64,000 nucleotides of DNA from positions 124,001 to 188,000 of the forward strand of contig JAEPOK010000002.1 in NCBI GenBank assembly GCA_017642935.1. The letters are read 5' to 3'. The notes under the pieces are model-generated. The model was not told the origin of the DNA, made no database searches, and worked only from the letters and a program-made list of their open reading frames with translations. Every line of letters starts with the position of its first letter. Positions within the stretch are counted from its first letter, which is position 1. The DNA comes from Hyphomicrobiales bacterium. Its GTDB lineage: Bacteria; Pseudomonadota; Alphaproteobacteria; Rhizobiales; MH13. The position numbers and the translations under genes are program-made. Shown in pieces: positions 39,320-47,635 of the stretch.

Positions 39320-40324
39320 TTAGTTGTCGGTCGCTGGGCAGGTGTTGTCGGCCATATAGTCATGGACAACAACTTCGCCGGAGATGATGGCCTGTTTGGC
39401 TTCTTCAACGATGGCGCGCATCTCGTCGGTGATGAGGCCTTCATTGTTTTCATCCAAAGCCCAATCAACGCCGCCTTCGGCAAGACCGAGGACTTCAAAG
39501 CCATTGGTCCATTCATCATTCTGTGCGTCGGTGAACGCATCAGCGACGGCAACATCCACACGCTTGAGCATGGAGGTCAGGACGGAGCCCGGCTGCAAGC
39601 CGTTCTGGTTGGAGTCCACGCCGATGCCCAAAATGCCAGCGTCGGCAGCTGCTTGGAGCACACCGATGCCGGTGCCGCCGGCGGCATGGAAGACGACGTC
39701 AGCGCCAGCCGACACATGGCTTTGGGTGATTTCGCCGCCACGCACGGGATCATTCCAAGCCGCGCCGGTGGTGCCTGTCATCGCGGTCAAAACTTCCGCG
39801 TCCGGCTCGACCGACAGCACGCCTTCGGCATAACCACAGGCAAAGCGGCGAATGAGCGGAATGTCCATGCCACCCACGAAGCCAACGGTGTCGGATTCTG
39901 AGGCCATCGCAGCCAGCACGCCAACCAAGTAGGAGCCTTCATGCTCCTTGAAAACGATGGAGCGCACGTTCGGCTGATCAACAACCATGTCGACGATGGC
40001 AAAACGCGTGTCAGGGAATTCCTGGCTTACCGCTTCAACAGCCGACCCATGAGAAAAACCGATGGCAATGATCGGATCATGTCCGCGGCGGGCAAAGTTG
40101 CGCAGCGCCTGTTCGCGCTGGCTGTCGTTCTGGATTTCGAAATCGACGAACTCGATGCCGGTTTCTTCCTGAAACGCCTGAGCGCCGGTGTACGCGGCTT
40201 GGTTGAAGCTTTCATCGAACCGGCCACCCAAATCGTAGACGACAGCTGGGTTGATGTCGTCGGCAAAGGCAGTGCCGGTCAGAAGAGCGCCAAGCGCAGC
40301 TGTGGCGAGCAGTTGTTTGATCAT
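39320..40324 (-). CDS. BMP family nucleoside-binding protein
   Basis: A 334-residue periplasmic binding protein of the basic membrane protein (Bmp/PnrA, Med) family. Signal peptide 1-21 (LLTGTAFA), then AVVYDLGGRFDESFNQAAYTG, the classical start of the domain, and GFVGGMDIPLIRRFACGY plus HAAGGTGIGVLQAA and GVDSNQNGLQPGSVLTSM, all family hallmarks. There is no lipobox cysteine at the cleavage site, so it is soluble. PnrA-type proteins bind purine and pyrimidine nucleosides, which agrees with the salvage genes that follow. A GGAGGTG ribosome-binding site precedes the ATG. It heads the 11-kb operon. Confidence 0.94.
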   Translation of the reverse strand: MIKQLLATAALGALLTGTAFADDINPAVVYDLGGRFDESFNQAAYTGAQAFQEETGIEFVDFEIQNDSQREQALRNFARRGHDPIIAIGFSHGSAVEAVSQEFPDTRFAIVDMVVDQPNVRSIVFKEHEGSYLVGVLAAMASESDTVGFVGGMDIPLIRRFACGYAEGVLSVEPDAEVLTAMTGTTGAAWNDPVRGGEITQSHVSAGADVVFHAAGGTGIGVLQAAADAGILGIGVDSNQNGLQPGSVLTSMLKRVDVAVADAFTDAQNDEWTNGFEVLGLAEGGVDWALDENNEGLITDEMRAIVEEAKQAIISGEVVVHDYMADNTCPATDN

Positions 40325-40362
40325 GTATTCACCTCCGTTGAGACCCGTATGGGCCTGCCCTT

Positions 40363-40395
40363 GCCGGTGGTTTTGTTGATTTTTGCAACACCGGC
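40363..40395. promoter_or_regulatory. Inverted repeat in the leader of the nucleoside operon
   Basis: GCCGGTG (40363-40369) and CACCGGC (40389-40395) are perfect 7-bp arms around a T-rich centre on the plus strand, 39-71 bases before the BMP ATG. Within the loop GTTG/CAAC can also pair. It may be an operator for a nucleoside-responsive repressor or a leader RNA hairpin. Confidence 0.45.
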
Positions 40396-40790
40396 CGAGC
40401 GTTAAGCTGATTAGCTTTGAAAGCCGCCCTTCAGGCTGACTTCCAAGAAGCTGGCAGCGACCCTAAGCCATTGGGCGAAGAGAGCAAGAGTTTCCGACAT
40501 GTGACGCGAGGTGATGGCGCCGACAATCTGCGGGCTAAGTATGGGTCCCGACCCTCGGTTTCAGTGGCGGGGATGAAGGCTGGCGCCAGACTCAGCTGCC
40601 AGGGTCAAAGCACCGCGGGTCGAATGGCAGATCGCCCAACTGCCGCTGATCCATGGCCCGGAGCGCGGGATGGGAGAGCGGATCAGCACGATAGTCTTGC
40701 GACTCTGAACGGTTATGTTGGCAAGGCTTCTGTTCGGAGGGCGTCGATGCCGACGTTGTGGCGTGCCCCAAGATGTTTTGAATGAGTTTT

Positions 40791-40818
40791 AGCATAGCTA
40801 TAAAGCTACGCTCTTTTT
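40791..40818. promoter_or_regulatory. Imperfect dyad followed by T-run before the LysR gene
   Basis: AGCATAGCT (40791-40799) and AGCTACGCT (40804-40812) pair with one mismatch over a 4-base loop and are followed by CTTTTT. It ends 47 bases before the LysR ATG. It has the look of either a LysR-type operator (an AT-rich interrupted dyad in the regulator's own leader) or a weak terminator/attenuator. Confidence 0.4.
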
Positions 40819-40865
40819 CTCCTATTCCAATGGATTTCTTCAGGCCATTGTTTTAGATTTTCTAT

Positions 40866-41765
40866 ATGAAAATCCTGAACACGATCCACCTGAACGGCCT
40901 GCGCGCAGTTGAAGCGGTCGGACGACACGGCAACCTTTCCGCCGCTGCCGAGGAGCTTGGTGTCACGCCGGGTGCGGTCAGTCAGCAGATTCTCAAGGTT
41001 GAGAAACAGTTGGGCCGTCCGTTCTTCGACCGCAACGCTCGTGGCCTGGAACCCACAATTTTGGGTGCGAGGGCGTTGCCGCATCTAACCTCTGGGCTGC
41101 GCGACCTTGCCGCAGGCGCGGCGATGATGCGCGAGGCAGACGATGACCGGCTCATCCTCTCCGTACCACCGGTCTTTGCGGCCAAATGGCTGGTCTGGCG
41201 GTTGGGACGGTTTCACGACGCCCACCCCGACATCACCGTGCGCGTGGACGCGACCATGAAACTGGTGGATATGCCCACCTCCGATGTCGATCTTTGTATC
41301 CGGGTCAGCAACCGCAGATGGCCGCGATTGAAGGCGACACATCTGCTGCGACAGCGGGTTTTTCCGGTCTGCAGCCCCGCAATGGCGCAGCACTTGAAAA
41401 GCCCGCAGGACATCACGCGCTTTTCCGTGGTGCGCGACCGGCTTTCCATGTTCGATTGGGATCTCTGGTTCAGAGACGGAGAGCCGCGCGATGCCGACTT
41501 ACACGATGGACCGACTTTCTCCGATGCCTCGCTTTGCCTGGATGCGACGATAGCAGGCCAGGGTGTTTTCTTGGCCTGGGACACGGTGGCCTCCGACGCC
41601 TTGGCCGCAGGCTCATTGGTAGCGCCCTTTGACCGCAAAGTTGCGACGGAGTTCACCTACACTTTGCTGGAACGCCCTGGTGCGTCGAAAGGCAGAGCGA
41701 TTCAACAGTTCAAGGCTTGGTTGGTGGATGAGCTGCGGCAATCGCTCGGCGATCCCTTGCCCTAG
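40866..41765 (+). CDS. LysR family transcriptional regulator (GcvA-like)
   Basis: A 299-residue LysR regulator. Helix-turn-helix at residues 9-65 (LNGLRAVEAVGRHGNLSAAA followed by EELGVTPGAVSQQI), then a substrate-binding domain starting LILSVPPVFAAKWLVWRLGRF, which matches the GcvA/AmpR-type subgroup (PBP2_GcdR_TrpI-like). It is divergent from the nucleoside operon across 541 bases, so it could control it, itself, or a distant target; nothing in the sequence decides this. The next gene on the same strand, mgsA, is 64 bases away. Confidence 0.91.
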   Translation: MKILNTIHLNGLRAVEAVGRHGNLSAAAEELGVTPGAVSQQILKVEKQLGRPFFDRNARGLEPTILGARALPHLTSGLRDLAAGAAMMREADDDRLILSVPPVFAAKWLVWRLGRFHDAHPDITVRVDATMKLVDMPTSDVDLCIRVSNRRWPRLKATHLLRQRVFPVCSPAMAQHLKSPQDITRFSVVRDRLSMFDWDLWFRDGEPRDADLHDGPTFSDASLCLDATIAGQGVFLAWDTVASDALAAGSLVAPFDRKVATEFTYTLLERPGASKGRAIQQFKAWLVDELRQSLGDPLP

Positions 41766-41829
41766 CGATCTACACCCAAAAACTACTTCTGCGCTTTGGT
41801 CCTTGCCCGGAACCTGCTAAGGCGCGGCG

Positions 41830-42237
41830 ATGAAAAGCCCGTCCGACCCCGTCCTCACCCTCGCATTTGTGGCGCATGACGCCAAAAAAGAGCAGATGGT
41901 GGATTTTGCCAAACGCCATGCCGAGCGGCTGCGCGGCCACAGGATCGTCGCCACCGGCACCACAGGTGGGCGCGTCAAGGACGCGGCGCCACATTTACCG
42001 GTTCAACTTCTCAAAAGTGGCCCGCTGGGTGGGGATCAGCAGATTGGCGCACTGATCGCTGAAAGCGGAATTGATGCGCTTTTCTTCTTCGTTGATCCCT
42101 TGTCCCCCATGCCGCACGATGTGGATGTCAAAGCCTTGATGCGATTGGCGCTTGTCTACAATGTCCCCATGGCGCTCAACCTGGCGACGGCGGAAGCGCT
42201 TTTGACGGACCTTGTCGCCACTGTCCCTGACCGTTAA
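41830..42237 (+). CDS. mgsA: Methylglyoxal synthase
   Basis: A 135-residue enzyme converting dihydroxyacetone phosphate to methylglyoxal and phosphate, a bypass of lower glycolysis under phosphate limitation or sugar-phosphate excess. The family motifs are all present: [12 protein letters not shown] at residue 10, TGTTGG near 44, [13 protein letters not shown] near 62 with the catalytic aspartate, [19 protein letters not shown] near 85 and [12 protein letters not shown] near the end. It lies 72 bases before glk on the same strand, a sensible pairing because both act on the upper part of glycolysis. Confidence 0.95.
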   Translation: MKSPSDPVLTLAFVAHDAKKEQMVDFAKRHAERLRGHRIVATGTTGGRVKDAAPHLPVQLLKSGPLGGDQQIGALIAESGIDALFFFVDPLSPMPHDVDVKALMRLALVYNVPMALNLATAEALLTDLVATVPDR

Positions 42238-42309
42238 AGCGGTTTCAAATGCGGCGCTCTGCCGCCCTCTTCGCTGCTTCCTGCTGGTATTCTTTTCAAG
42301 GCCCATGCC

Positions 42310-43350
42310 ATGGCTGAACGTCGTCGCCCAGAACTCGTTACCCCTTTCCCCGTCTTGATTGCGGACCTTGGGGGCACTCATGCCCGCTTTGCGCTGGTCA
42401 GCGATGCTCATGCCAAGGAACAGGGCTTCGCGCAGGTTCGCACGCGCGAGTTCAGCGATGTGGAGTCGGCCATTCAGGCTGGCGTTCTCGATCAGACGTC
42501 GCTGATCCCAAGGTCGGCGATCCTGGCCGTGGCCGGCCCGACCATTGGCGATACGTTCAAGTTGACGAATGCCGATTGGGAAATCGATCCCAAGCGTATC
42601 ATTGATCGACTTGGCTTCGACTGCGTGATTGCGATCAATGATTTCGAAGCCCAGGCGTTAGCCCTGCCCGACCTGCAGCCTGATGATTGGCATGTGATTG
42701 GCACCAAAACACCGTCGCGGCGCGGCACCAAACTGGTACTCGGTCCTGGCACGGGTCTTGGCGCATCGACCTTGGTCGACTCCATGGGGATGTGGATCAC
42801 GGTCCCAGGAGAAGGCGGTCATGTCGCGATCACGCCAGAAAACGAAGAAGATGACCGCCTCTTTGCGCATCTGACACAGGGTGGCCAGCGCCGTCTTGGT
42901 GGTGAGCAACTGGTTTCCGGCGAAGGTTTGGAACGGCTTTACCATGGCCTTGGCGCCATTGATGGTGTGGATGCGCCGCTCGTGAAAGCCGCAGATATCA
43001 CCGAAGCCGCCAATGCCGGTGATAAACTGGCCACCAAAGCGGTCGAGCATTTCGTTGTTTATCTGGCCCGCGTTGCCCGCGAGCTGGCGCTTGCAGTCAT
43101 GCCAACCGGCGGCGTATTCATCGCTGGCGGCATACCGCCACGCATCCTGCCGTTTATCGACCGCTCCGATTTCCGCGCGGTTTTCGAGGCGGGTTATCCA
43201 CACGAGAAAAACCTGCACGAGTTTGCCACCGTGGTCGTAACCCATGAGCGCCCGGCGTTGGCGGGTCTTGGCAGTTTCGCCCGAACACCGACCCGCTTCA
43301 TGGTGGATGTCGGTGACCGCATGTGGGTTCGTGAGGGCGCCGAGGTCTAA
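42310..43350 (+). CDS. glk: Glucokinase
   Basis: A 346-residue bacterial glucokinase (Glk/PF02685 type, not ROK). The phosphate-binding motif is LIADLGGTHARFALV near residue 15, the catalytic aspartate is in INDFEAQALALP near 105, GPGTGLGAS lies near 138 and the family block ETVPGEGGH-like ITVPGEGGHVAI near 160. It forms glucose-6-phosphate from glucose and ATP. The TAA stop overlaps the TAG of the convergent hrpB gene (four-base tail-to-tail overlap), leaving no room for a terminator between them. Confidence 0.94.
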   Translation: MAERRRPELVTPFPVLIADLGGTHARFALVSDAHAKEQGFAQVRTREFSDVESAIQAGVLDQTSLIPRSAILAVAGPTIGDTFKLTNADWEIDPKRIIDRLGFDCVIAINDFEAQALALPDLQPDDWHVIGTKTPSRRGTKLVLGPGTGLGASTLVDSMGMWITVPGEGGHVAITPENEEDDRLFAHLTQGGQRRLGGEQLVSGEGLERLYHGLGAIDGVDAPLVKAADITEAANAGDKLATKAVEHFVVYLARVARELALAVMPTGGVFIAGGIPPRILPFIDRSDFRAVFEAGYPHEKNLHEFATVVVTHERPALAGLGSFARTPTRFMVDVGDRMWVREGAEV

Positions 43351-45809
43351 CTGCCTCTGTTTTTGGATTGCTTTGTCGGTCCCTTCCAGGGTTCTTCCGG
43401 CCAATCGTGTTTGGGATGGCGGGCGCGCATATCCTTGCGCACATCTTTCCAACCCTTGCGCCAGAAGGCTGGCAGATCGGCAGTCAGCGCGATCGGACGT
43501 TGCGCGGGTGAAAGCAATTCAATGAGCACCGGCTGTTGGTCGGCGCCGAGCGTTGGATGATCATCGCGGCCGTAAAGCATCTGCGGGCGCACGGATATCG
43601 TCGGGCCAGCGGGATGATCGTAGGCAATGCGCGCGCGCTGATCACTGCCAAGCGCAACAGATGCCGGCCATTGCTTGTCGAACGCCTGCGCTTCCTCCCA
43701 ATCGAGTGCCGCGCGCCAGGCCTTTTCCAAAACGTTGTCGGGAAAGGGCGGCGCTTCGCCACTTTCCAGCAGGGTCGGCAACCAGGCTTCGAGCCGCGTA
43801 AGCAGCGCGTCGGACTCACCGCGCGATGCATGAAAGGCTTGGTGGCGGGATAGGAGCGCGCCAGCAGCCTTGTCCCGTGCGGTGAGGCTTTCCAAGTCCT
43901 TGCTCCGTAGATGGCTTGCGATCTCAGACAAAGCGTTGAGCCCGGTGCGCCTTGGCCGTGCATCCGCCGCAAGCATCAGAGCACCGATCCGGGTTTCGTC
44001 ACGCACGCGCACCGACCAGGTAGCATGATCGAACGTCCTGGTTTCAACCCTTGTGATCAGATGGCCGAGCCCGTCGCGCAGTTGGTCTTCGGACAAGGGC
44101 AACGCCAGACGGATGTCTGGCACGCGGGCGGCCCCGCTCTTTCGCCCGCCACCCAGATCCAGGACCAACAAGAATGGTTCGCTGGCCAAAGGATGATGGG
44201 TTTCCATCCCAGCCTGCATGCCTTGCGCCAGTTTGTAGATGGCGCGTTGGCCGTCATCCTTATCGCGTTTGGCGATGAGGTCGGGATAGGCGTGCAGCAG
44301 ATGGTGGACCAGCACCGCATCATTGGGCGGTGGCTTCGCTTCAGAGCGACCAAGAAGCCGCGTATGCAGTGTTTTCAGCGCCTTGGCTTGTCGCCGGTCT
44401 TGTAGGGCCGCCCGCAATCGTTCCGCACCATCCAATGGTCCACGCTCATTGAGCTCCCCGGCAAGCAACGCCGCCCAGGCCGCATCGCTTTTCCCACCTG
44501 CGTTCGCCCGCTCCAGCAGCGCGGCCAGGCGTGGATGTGTCGGAAGCTTGGCCATCCGCGCACCGAACGCTGTTGCCGCCCCTTTGGCATCCAAGGCACC
44601 CAAGCTTTTGAGCAATGCTCCGGCTTGCTCCCAGGCGCTTTCCGGCGGTGGATCGAGAAAAGGAAGGCTGGTTCGCTCAAGCGCGCCCCATAGCGCCATA
44701 TCAAGGCGCAGCTTTGCCAAATCGGCATCGAGAATTTCCGGCCGATCCTCGGCAGGCCGACCGCCCTCTTCCTCGCGCCGCCAGAGCCGGATGCAATCGC
44801 CAGGCGCCGTGCGTCCAGCCCGCCCGCGTCGTTGATCGATTGATGCGCGGCTGGCCGGTTTGGTTTCCAGCCGCGTGATGCCACGTACTGGATCGTAGAT
44901 CGGGCGTCGAGCAAGGCCGGAGTCTACCACGAACTGCACACCAGGAATGGTGATGCTGGTCTCCGCAATCGCACTGGCGACAACGAGCTTGCGGCGGCCG
45001 CTTGGGTCAGGCCGCAGCGCCTCATCCTGGGCGCTGCGCGTAACCGCGCCGTAAAGCGCATGGATAGCGACTTGGTTCCCTAACGCCTCACGCAACAGAC
45101 CGCAGGCGGTCTCAATCTCGCGCTGGCCGGGCAAGAAGATGAGGCCATCGCCGTCAAACCGACGCAGCGCATCCAATGCGACTTCGGTGACAGCCTGAGG
45201 CGCAGGCAGGCCGGAGGGTTCGTGGTGCGTTGCGACAGGAAACATCGAACCGTCGCTCTCGATTCTCTGGCACCCGCCGTGCGGCTCGAGCAACACTTGA
45301 AATTTTGCGCCATCTACCGTCGCCGACATCGCCGTCAGCCGCAGGTCGGGTCGCAATGCGCTCTGCGCTTCGAGCGCAAACGCCAATCCAAGATCGGCAG
45401 CCAGCGCGCGTTCATGCACCTCATCGAACATCACACAGCCAATGCCAGCGAGTTCCGGGTCATCGGCAATCATCCTGGTGAACACCCCGTCGGTGACCAC
45501 TTCGAGCCGGGTTGCCTGGCCCACCTTGGTGTCGAAACGAACCCGGTGGCCGACAGTCTCGCCAACGCCCTCACCCAGTTCGTTTGCCATCCGACGTGCC
45601 GCACCAAGCGCGGCGAGGCGCCGGGGTAAAACCAACACGATCTTTTTCCCTGCAAGCCAAGGCTCATCGACCAACGCCAGCGGCAAGCGCGTGGACTTGC
45701 CGGCGCCCGGTGGCGCGATCAGCACCACATGGCCGCCTGCCGCCAGCGCTTTGCGAACAGCCTGGATACTGGCGTCGATGGGCAAGGGAGAATGAGGCGG
45801 TGTCGTCAT
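43347..45809 (-). CDS. hrpB: ATP-dependent helicase HrpB
   Basis: An 820-residue DEAH-type RNA-helicase-like protein. Motif I is IAPPGAGKSTRLP near residue 32, motif II FDEVHERAL near 128, motif III AMSATVDG near 160, motif VI DQRRGRAGRTAPG near 327; then the helicase-associated and the HrpB C-terminal domain ending with LPAFWRKGWKDVRKDMRARH, typical for the family. Despite its name it has no link to type III secretion; the precise role in this group is not known. Ends with a polar basic tail. Divergent from the small membrane protein gene. Confidence 0.95.
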   Translation of the reverse strand: MTTPPHSPLPIDASIQAVRKALAAGGHVVLIAPPGAGKSTRLPLALVDEPWLAGKKIVLVLPRRLAALGAARRMANELGEGVGETVGHRVRFDTKVGQATRLEVVTDGVFTRMIADDPELAGIGCVMFDEVHERALAADLGLAFALEAQSALRPDLRLTAMSATVDGAKFQVLLEPHGGCQRIESDGSMFPVATHHEPSGLPAPQAVTEVALDALRRFDGDGLIFLPGQREIETACGLLREALGNQVAIHALYGAVTRSAQDEALRPDPSGRRKLVVASAIAETSITIPGVQFVVDSGLARRPIYDPVRGITRLETKPASRASIDQRRGRAGRTAPGDCIRLWRREEEGGRPAEDRPEILDADLAKLRLDMALWGALERTSLPFLDPPPESAWEQAGALLKSLGALDAKGAATAFGARMAKLPTHPRLAALLERANAGGKSDAAWAALLAGELNERGPLDGAERLRAALQDRRQAKALKTLHTRLLGRSEAKPPPNDAVLVHHLLHAYPDLIAKRDKDDGQRAIYKLAQGMQAGMETHHPLASEPFLLVLDLGGGRKSGAARVPDIRLALPLSEDQLRDGLGHLITRVETRTFDHATWSVRVRDETRIGALMLAADARPRRTGLNALSEIASHLRSKDLESLTARDKAAGALLSRHQAFHASRGESDALLTRLEAWLPTLLESGEAPPFPDNVLEKAWRAALDWEEAQAFDKQWPASVALGSDQRARIAYDHPAGPTISVRPQMLYGRDDHPTLGADQQPVLIELLSPAQRPIALTADLPAFWRKGWKDVRKDMRARHPKHDWPEEPWKGPTKQSKNRGS

Positions 45810-45946
45810 ACGTAGCGTGCCATTCGCGCCAGATCAGGCTTTGTCAACCTTAACCCAGCGTTAAACGGCAAGCGCTAAACCGGTCCGACCCATGCGTTCA
45901 GTTGGGTGTGTTGCTTTGAGTAAGTTTTCTTGTGGGAGTTGAAGCT

Positions 45947-46222
45947 ATGGCCCGTCGCGATGAAACGCTTTCCATGCGCGCGCGCCTGCTACTCGCTCGC
46001 CCCATGCTCCTGCGTGCAGGGTTGCTTGGCCTGTGTATTGGGCTGGTCGTTATCGGCTTGATGGAGAACGTTACGCGTTTTGGATCGCCGGAGGCCTTGC
46101 GCTCTGATGCGCGCGTCTCCCCCACAGATCCCAGCGAACTTAGCGATTCGCAACCCTTGCGCGAAGACCGGCTCGACGTGGCCATTCGCATCGATGACGC
46201 CAACTACATTACGCTACGGTAG
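45947..46222 (+). CDS. Small single-pass membrane protein of unknown function
   Basis: A 91-residue protein that I do not recognise. It has a basic N-terminus (MARRDETLSMRARLLLARP), one hydrophobic helix at about 20-40 and an acidic, polar extracytoplasmic tail (about 45-91). A GGGAG ribosome-binding site at 45934-45938 sits eight bases before the ATG at 45947, which supports translation; an in-frame GTG at 45932 would leave no such site. It lies alone between the divergent hrpB and the lacI-type gene. Could be a small envelope protein; no function is suggested by neighbours. Confidence 0.6.
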   Translation: MARRDETLSMRARLLLARPMLLRAGLLGLCIGLVVIGLMENVTRFGSPEALRSDARVSPTDPSELSDSQPLREDRLDVAIRIDDANYITLR

Positions 46223-46277
46223 ACAAATCCCGTCGGCCGCTAGCGGTCTGGAAACGCACCGTAGTACCCCTATTGGG

Positions 46278-46288
46278 CAATAATATTG
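46278..46288. promoter_or_regulatory. Perfect AT-rich palindrome before the LacI-type gene
   Basis: CAATAATATTG is an 11-base perfect palindrome 47 bases before the regulator's ATG, embedded in an unusually AT-rich stretch. It could be an autoregulatory operator or part of the promoter. LacI operators usually have a central CG, which this lacks. Confidence 0.3.
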
Positions 46289-46334
46289 TAGTTTATTTCC
46301 AAAAATGCGCTAAGTTGGGGCTAGGAGCTCCATC

Positions 46335-47486
46335 ATGTCGCGCATTCTAGACCAACCGACACCGCCTTTGCCCAATCGCCGAAACGCTTCCAGCAACGCC
46401 AGCGAACCTGGATCGCACGCGGTTGATTTGAAAGCGCTTGCGCAGCATTTGGGCCTGTCAAAGGGCACCATCTCGCGGGCGCTCAATGGCTATCCCGAGA
46501 TCGCCGACCGCACCCGTGCCCGCGTTTTGCAGGCTGCCGCCGAGCTTGGCTACAAGCCGAACCGGGCCGCAAGACGATTGGCGACCGGGCGCAATGATAT
46601 GGTCTCCTACATTGGAGTTGGCTCCGATTGGATGACGGTCGAGCGGACTTTTCTTGGCGCATTGTCGACCACGCTCGCCTCGCGTGGCTATGGATTGATG
46701 GTGTCGCTCGCCGACCGGATGGATCACGCCGAAGACACGATGCGCCAACTCATCGAAGACCGGCGTACTGATGGCTTCGTTTTGAGCGCCGCCTTTCCAG
46801 CCGATGCCAGGATATCGTTGGCGCTGGAGCATGGCGTTCCCGCAGCCGTGATTGGGGGAACGTCTGTGCGATCCTCCCACACCGGCGCGCTGCCGACCAT
46901 TGGGATCAATGACAGCGCGGTGCTCGACGGCCTGGTCGATTATCTCAATTCGCTCGGCCATATGAGCTTTGCCTATTTCGGTTGCGATGCACCTCAGGCG
47001 ATCCAAGCGCTGCACAGCGAAACGCTGGCAGCGTCCTGTGGTAACCGCAACGCGCACTTCATCAGTAGCACGCGCATAGGATCGGAAACCGATTCCGTGG
47101 GAGGGCTACCCCTCTATGACACGGAGACGGCAATCTCGTTGACCGAGCGTGCAACGCGCATTCTCGATAGCAAGCCCCAAGGCCCGACCGCTGTCTTCTG
47201 CGGCTGTGAGCGGACTGTCGTCGCGCTCTACATGGCTGCGCGCGATCGCGGGCTTTCTGTGCCGGAAGAACTATCGATCATCGGCATTGGCTCAAGCCAA
47301 CTCGCCTCGTGGCTTTCCGGCGGGCTATCAACCGTCAGTTGGTCGCTGAGCGAAGCCGGACGTCTTGCCGCTGACTGCGTTCTTGCGCAGGTCGAAGGCA
47401 CGGACTCGCCGGACCTCAATGCCGGGATCGAGGCAGAATTTGTGGCTCGTTCAAGCCATGGCCCAGCACCGCGGCCAGTGCTCTAA
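46335..47486 (+). CDS. LacI family transcriptional regulator
   Basis: A 383-residue repressor. The DNA-binding domain begins only at residue 34 (VDLKALAQHLGLSKGTISRA, then NGYPEIADRTRARVLQAAAELGYKPN with the hinge helix ARRLATG), after a polar 30-residue leader that is longer than usual. Residues 92-375 are the periplasmic-binding-protein-like sensor domain (YIGVGSDWMTVERTFLGAL; FVLSAAFPAD; FCGCERTVVALYMAARDRGL). LacI members normally sense sugars or nucleosides. It precedes the YnjBCD-type transporter genes on the same strand, its most likely local target. Ligand not known. Confidence 0.92.
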   Translation: MSRILDQPTPPLPNRRNASSNASEPGSHAVDLKALAQHLGLSKGTISRALNGYPEIADRTRARVLQAAAELGYKPNRAARRLATGRNDMVSYIGVGSDWMTVERTFLGALSTTLASRGYGLMVSLADRMDHAEDTMRQLIEDRRTDGFVLSAAFPADARISLALEHGVPAAVIGGTSVRSSHTGALPTIGINDSAVLDGLVDYLNSLGHMSFAYFGCDAPQAIQALHSETLAASCGNRNAHFISSTRIGSETDSVGGLPLYDTETAISLTERATRILDSKPQGPTAVFCGCERTVVALYMAARDRGLSVPEELSIIGIGSSQLASWLSGGLSTVSWSLSEAGRLAADCVLAQVEGTDSPDLNAGIEAEFVARSSHGPAPRPVL

Positions 47487-47575
47487 CCCGACACGCACGT
47501 GGCAGCCTTTGCGCCGCGCCAACCTCTCCTATCTATCTCAACCATTTGTGATGTGCATGTGTGCGTGTCGCCGGG
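47487..47575 (+). repeat. Long-range inverted repeat between the LacI-type gene and the transporter
   Basis: CCCGACACGCAC (47487-47498) starts right after the regulator's stop codon and pairs with GTGCGTGTCG..GGG (47561-47575): ten perfect pairs, then a 2-base bulge and three more GC pairs. The arms are 62 bases apart and the second ends 60 bases before the ynjB-like ATG. There is no T-run after it, so it is not an ordinary terminator; a structured leader or transcription-end structure is possible. The thiamine riboswitch motifs were not seen. Confidence 0.55.
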
Positions 47576-47635
47576 CATGAGTGCGTTCTCGCCCGCCCCG
47601 TCTTACGGCTCACCGTTCAATGAAGGCCCAATGTC

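Larger units (their letters stand above)
40325..40865. other. Divergent regulatory region between the nucleoside operon and the LysR gene
   Basis: 541 bases without a convincing gene. An open frame on the plus strand (40417-40785) starts with TTG, has no ribosome-binding site and no recognisable features, so I reject it. The region should contain the operon promoter on the minus strand and the LysR promoter on the plus strand; two hairpins are listed separately. From 40760 to 40865 it is markedly AT-rich. Confidence 0.45.

Noticed and set aside
40417-40785. 122-codon open frame on the plus strand in the lysR upstream region
   Set aside because: It starts with TTG, has no ribosome-binding site, no domain-like pattern and an amino-acid mix typical of non-coding GC-rich DNA.
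47487-47635. Possible TPP riboswitch before the ynjB-like gene
   Set aside because: The conserved CUGAGA and the later purine-rich THI-box core are not present; only a plain long-range stem is seen.
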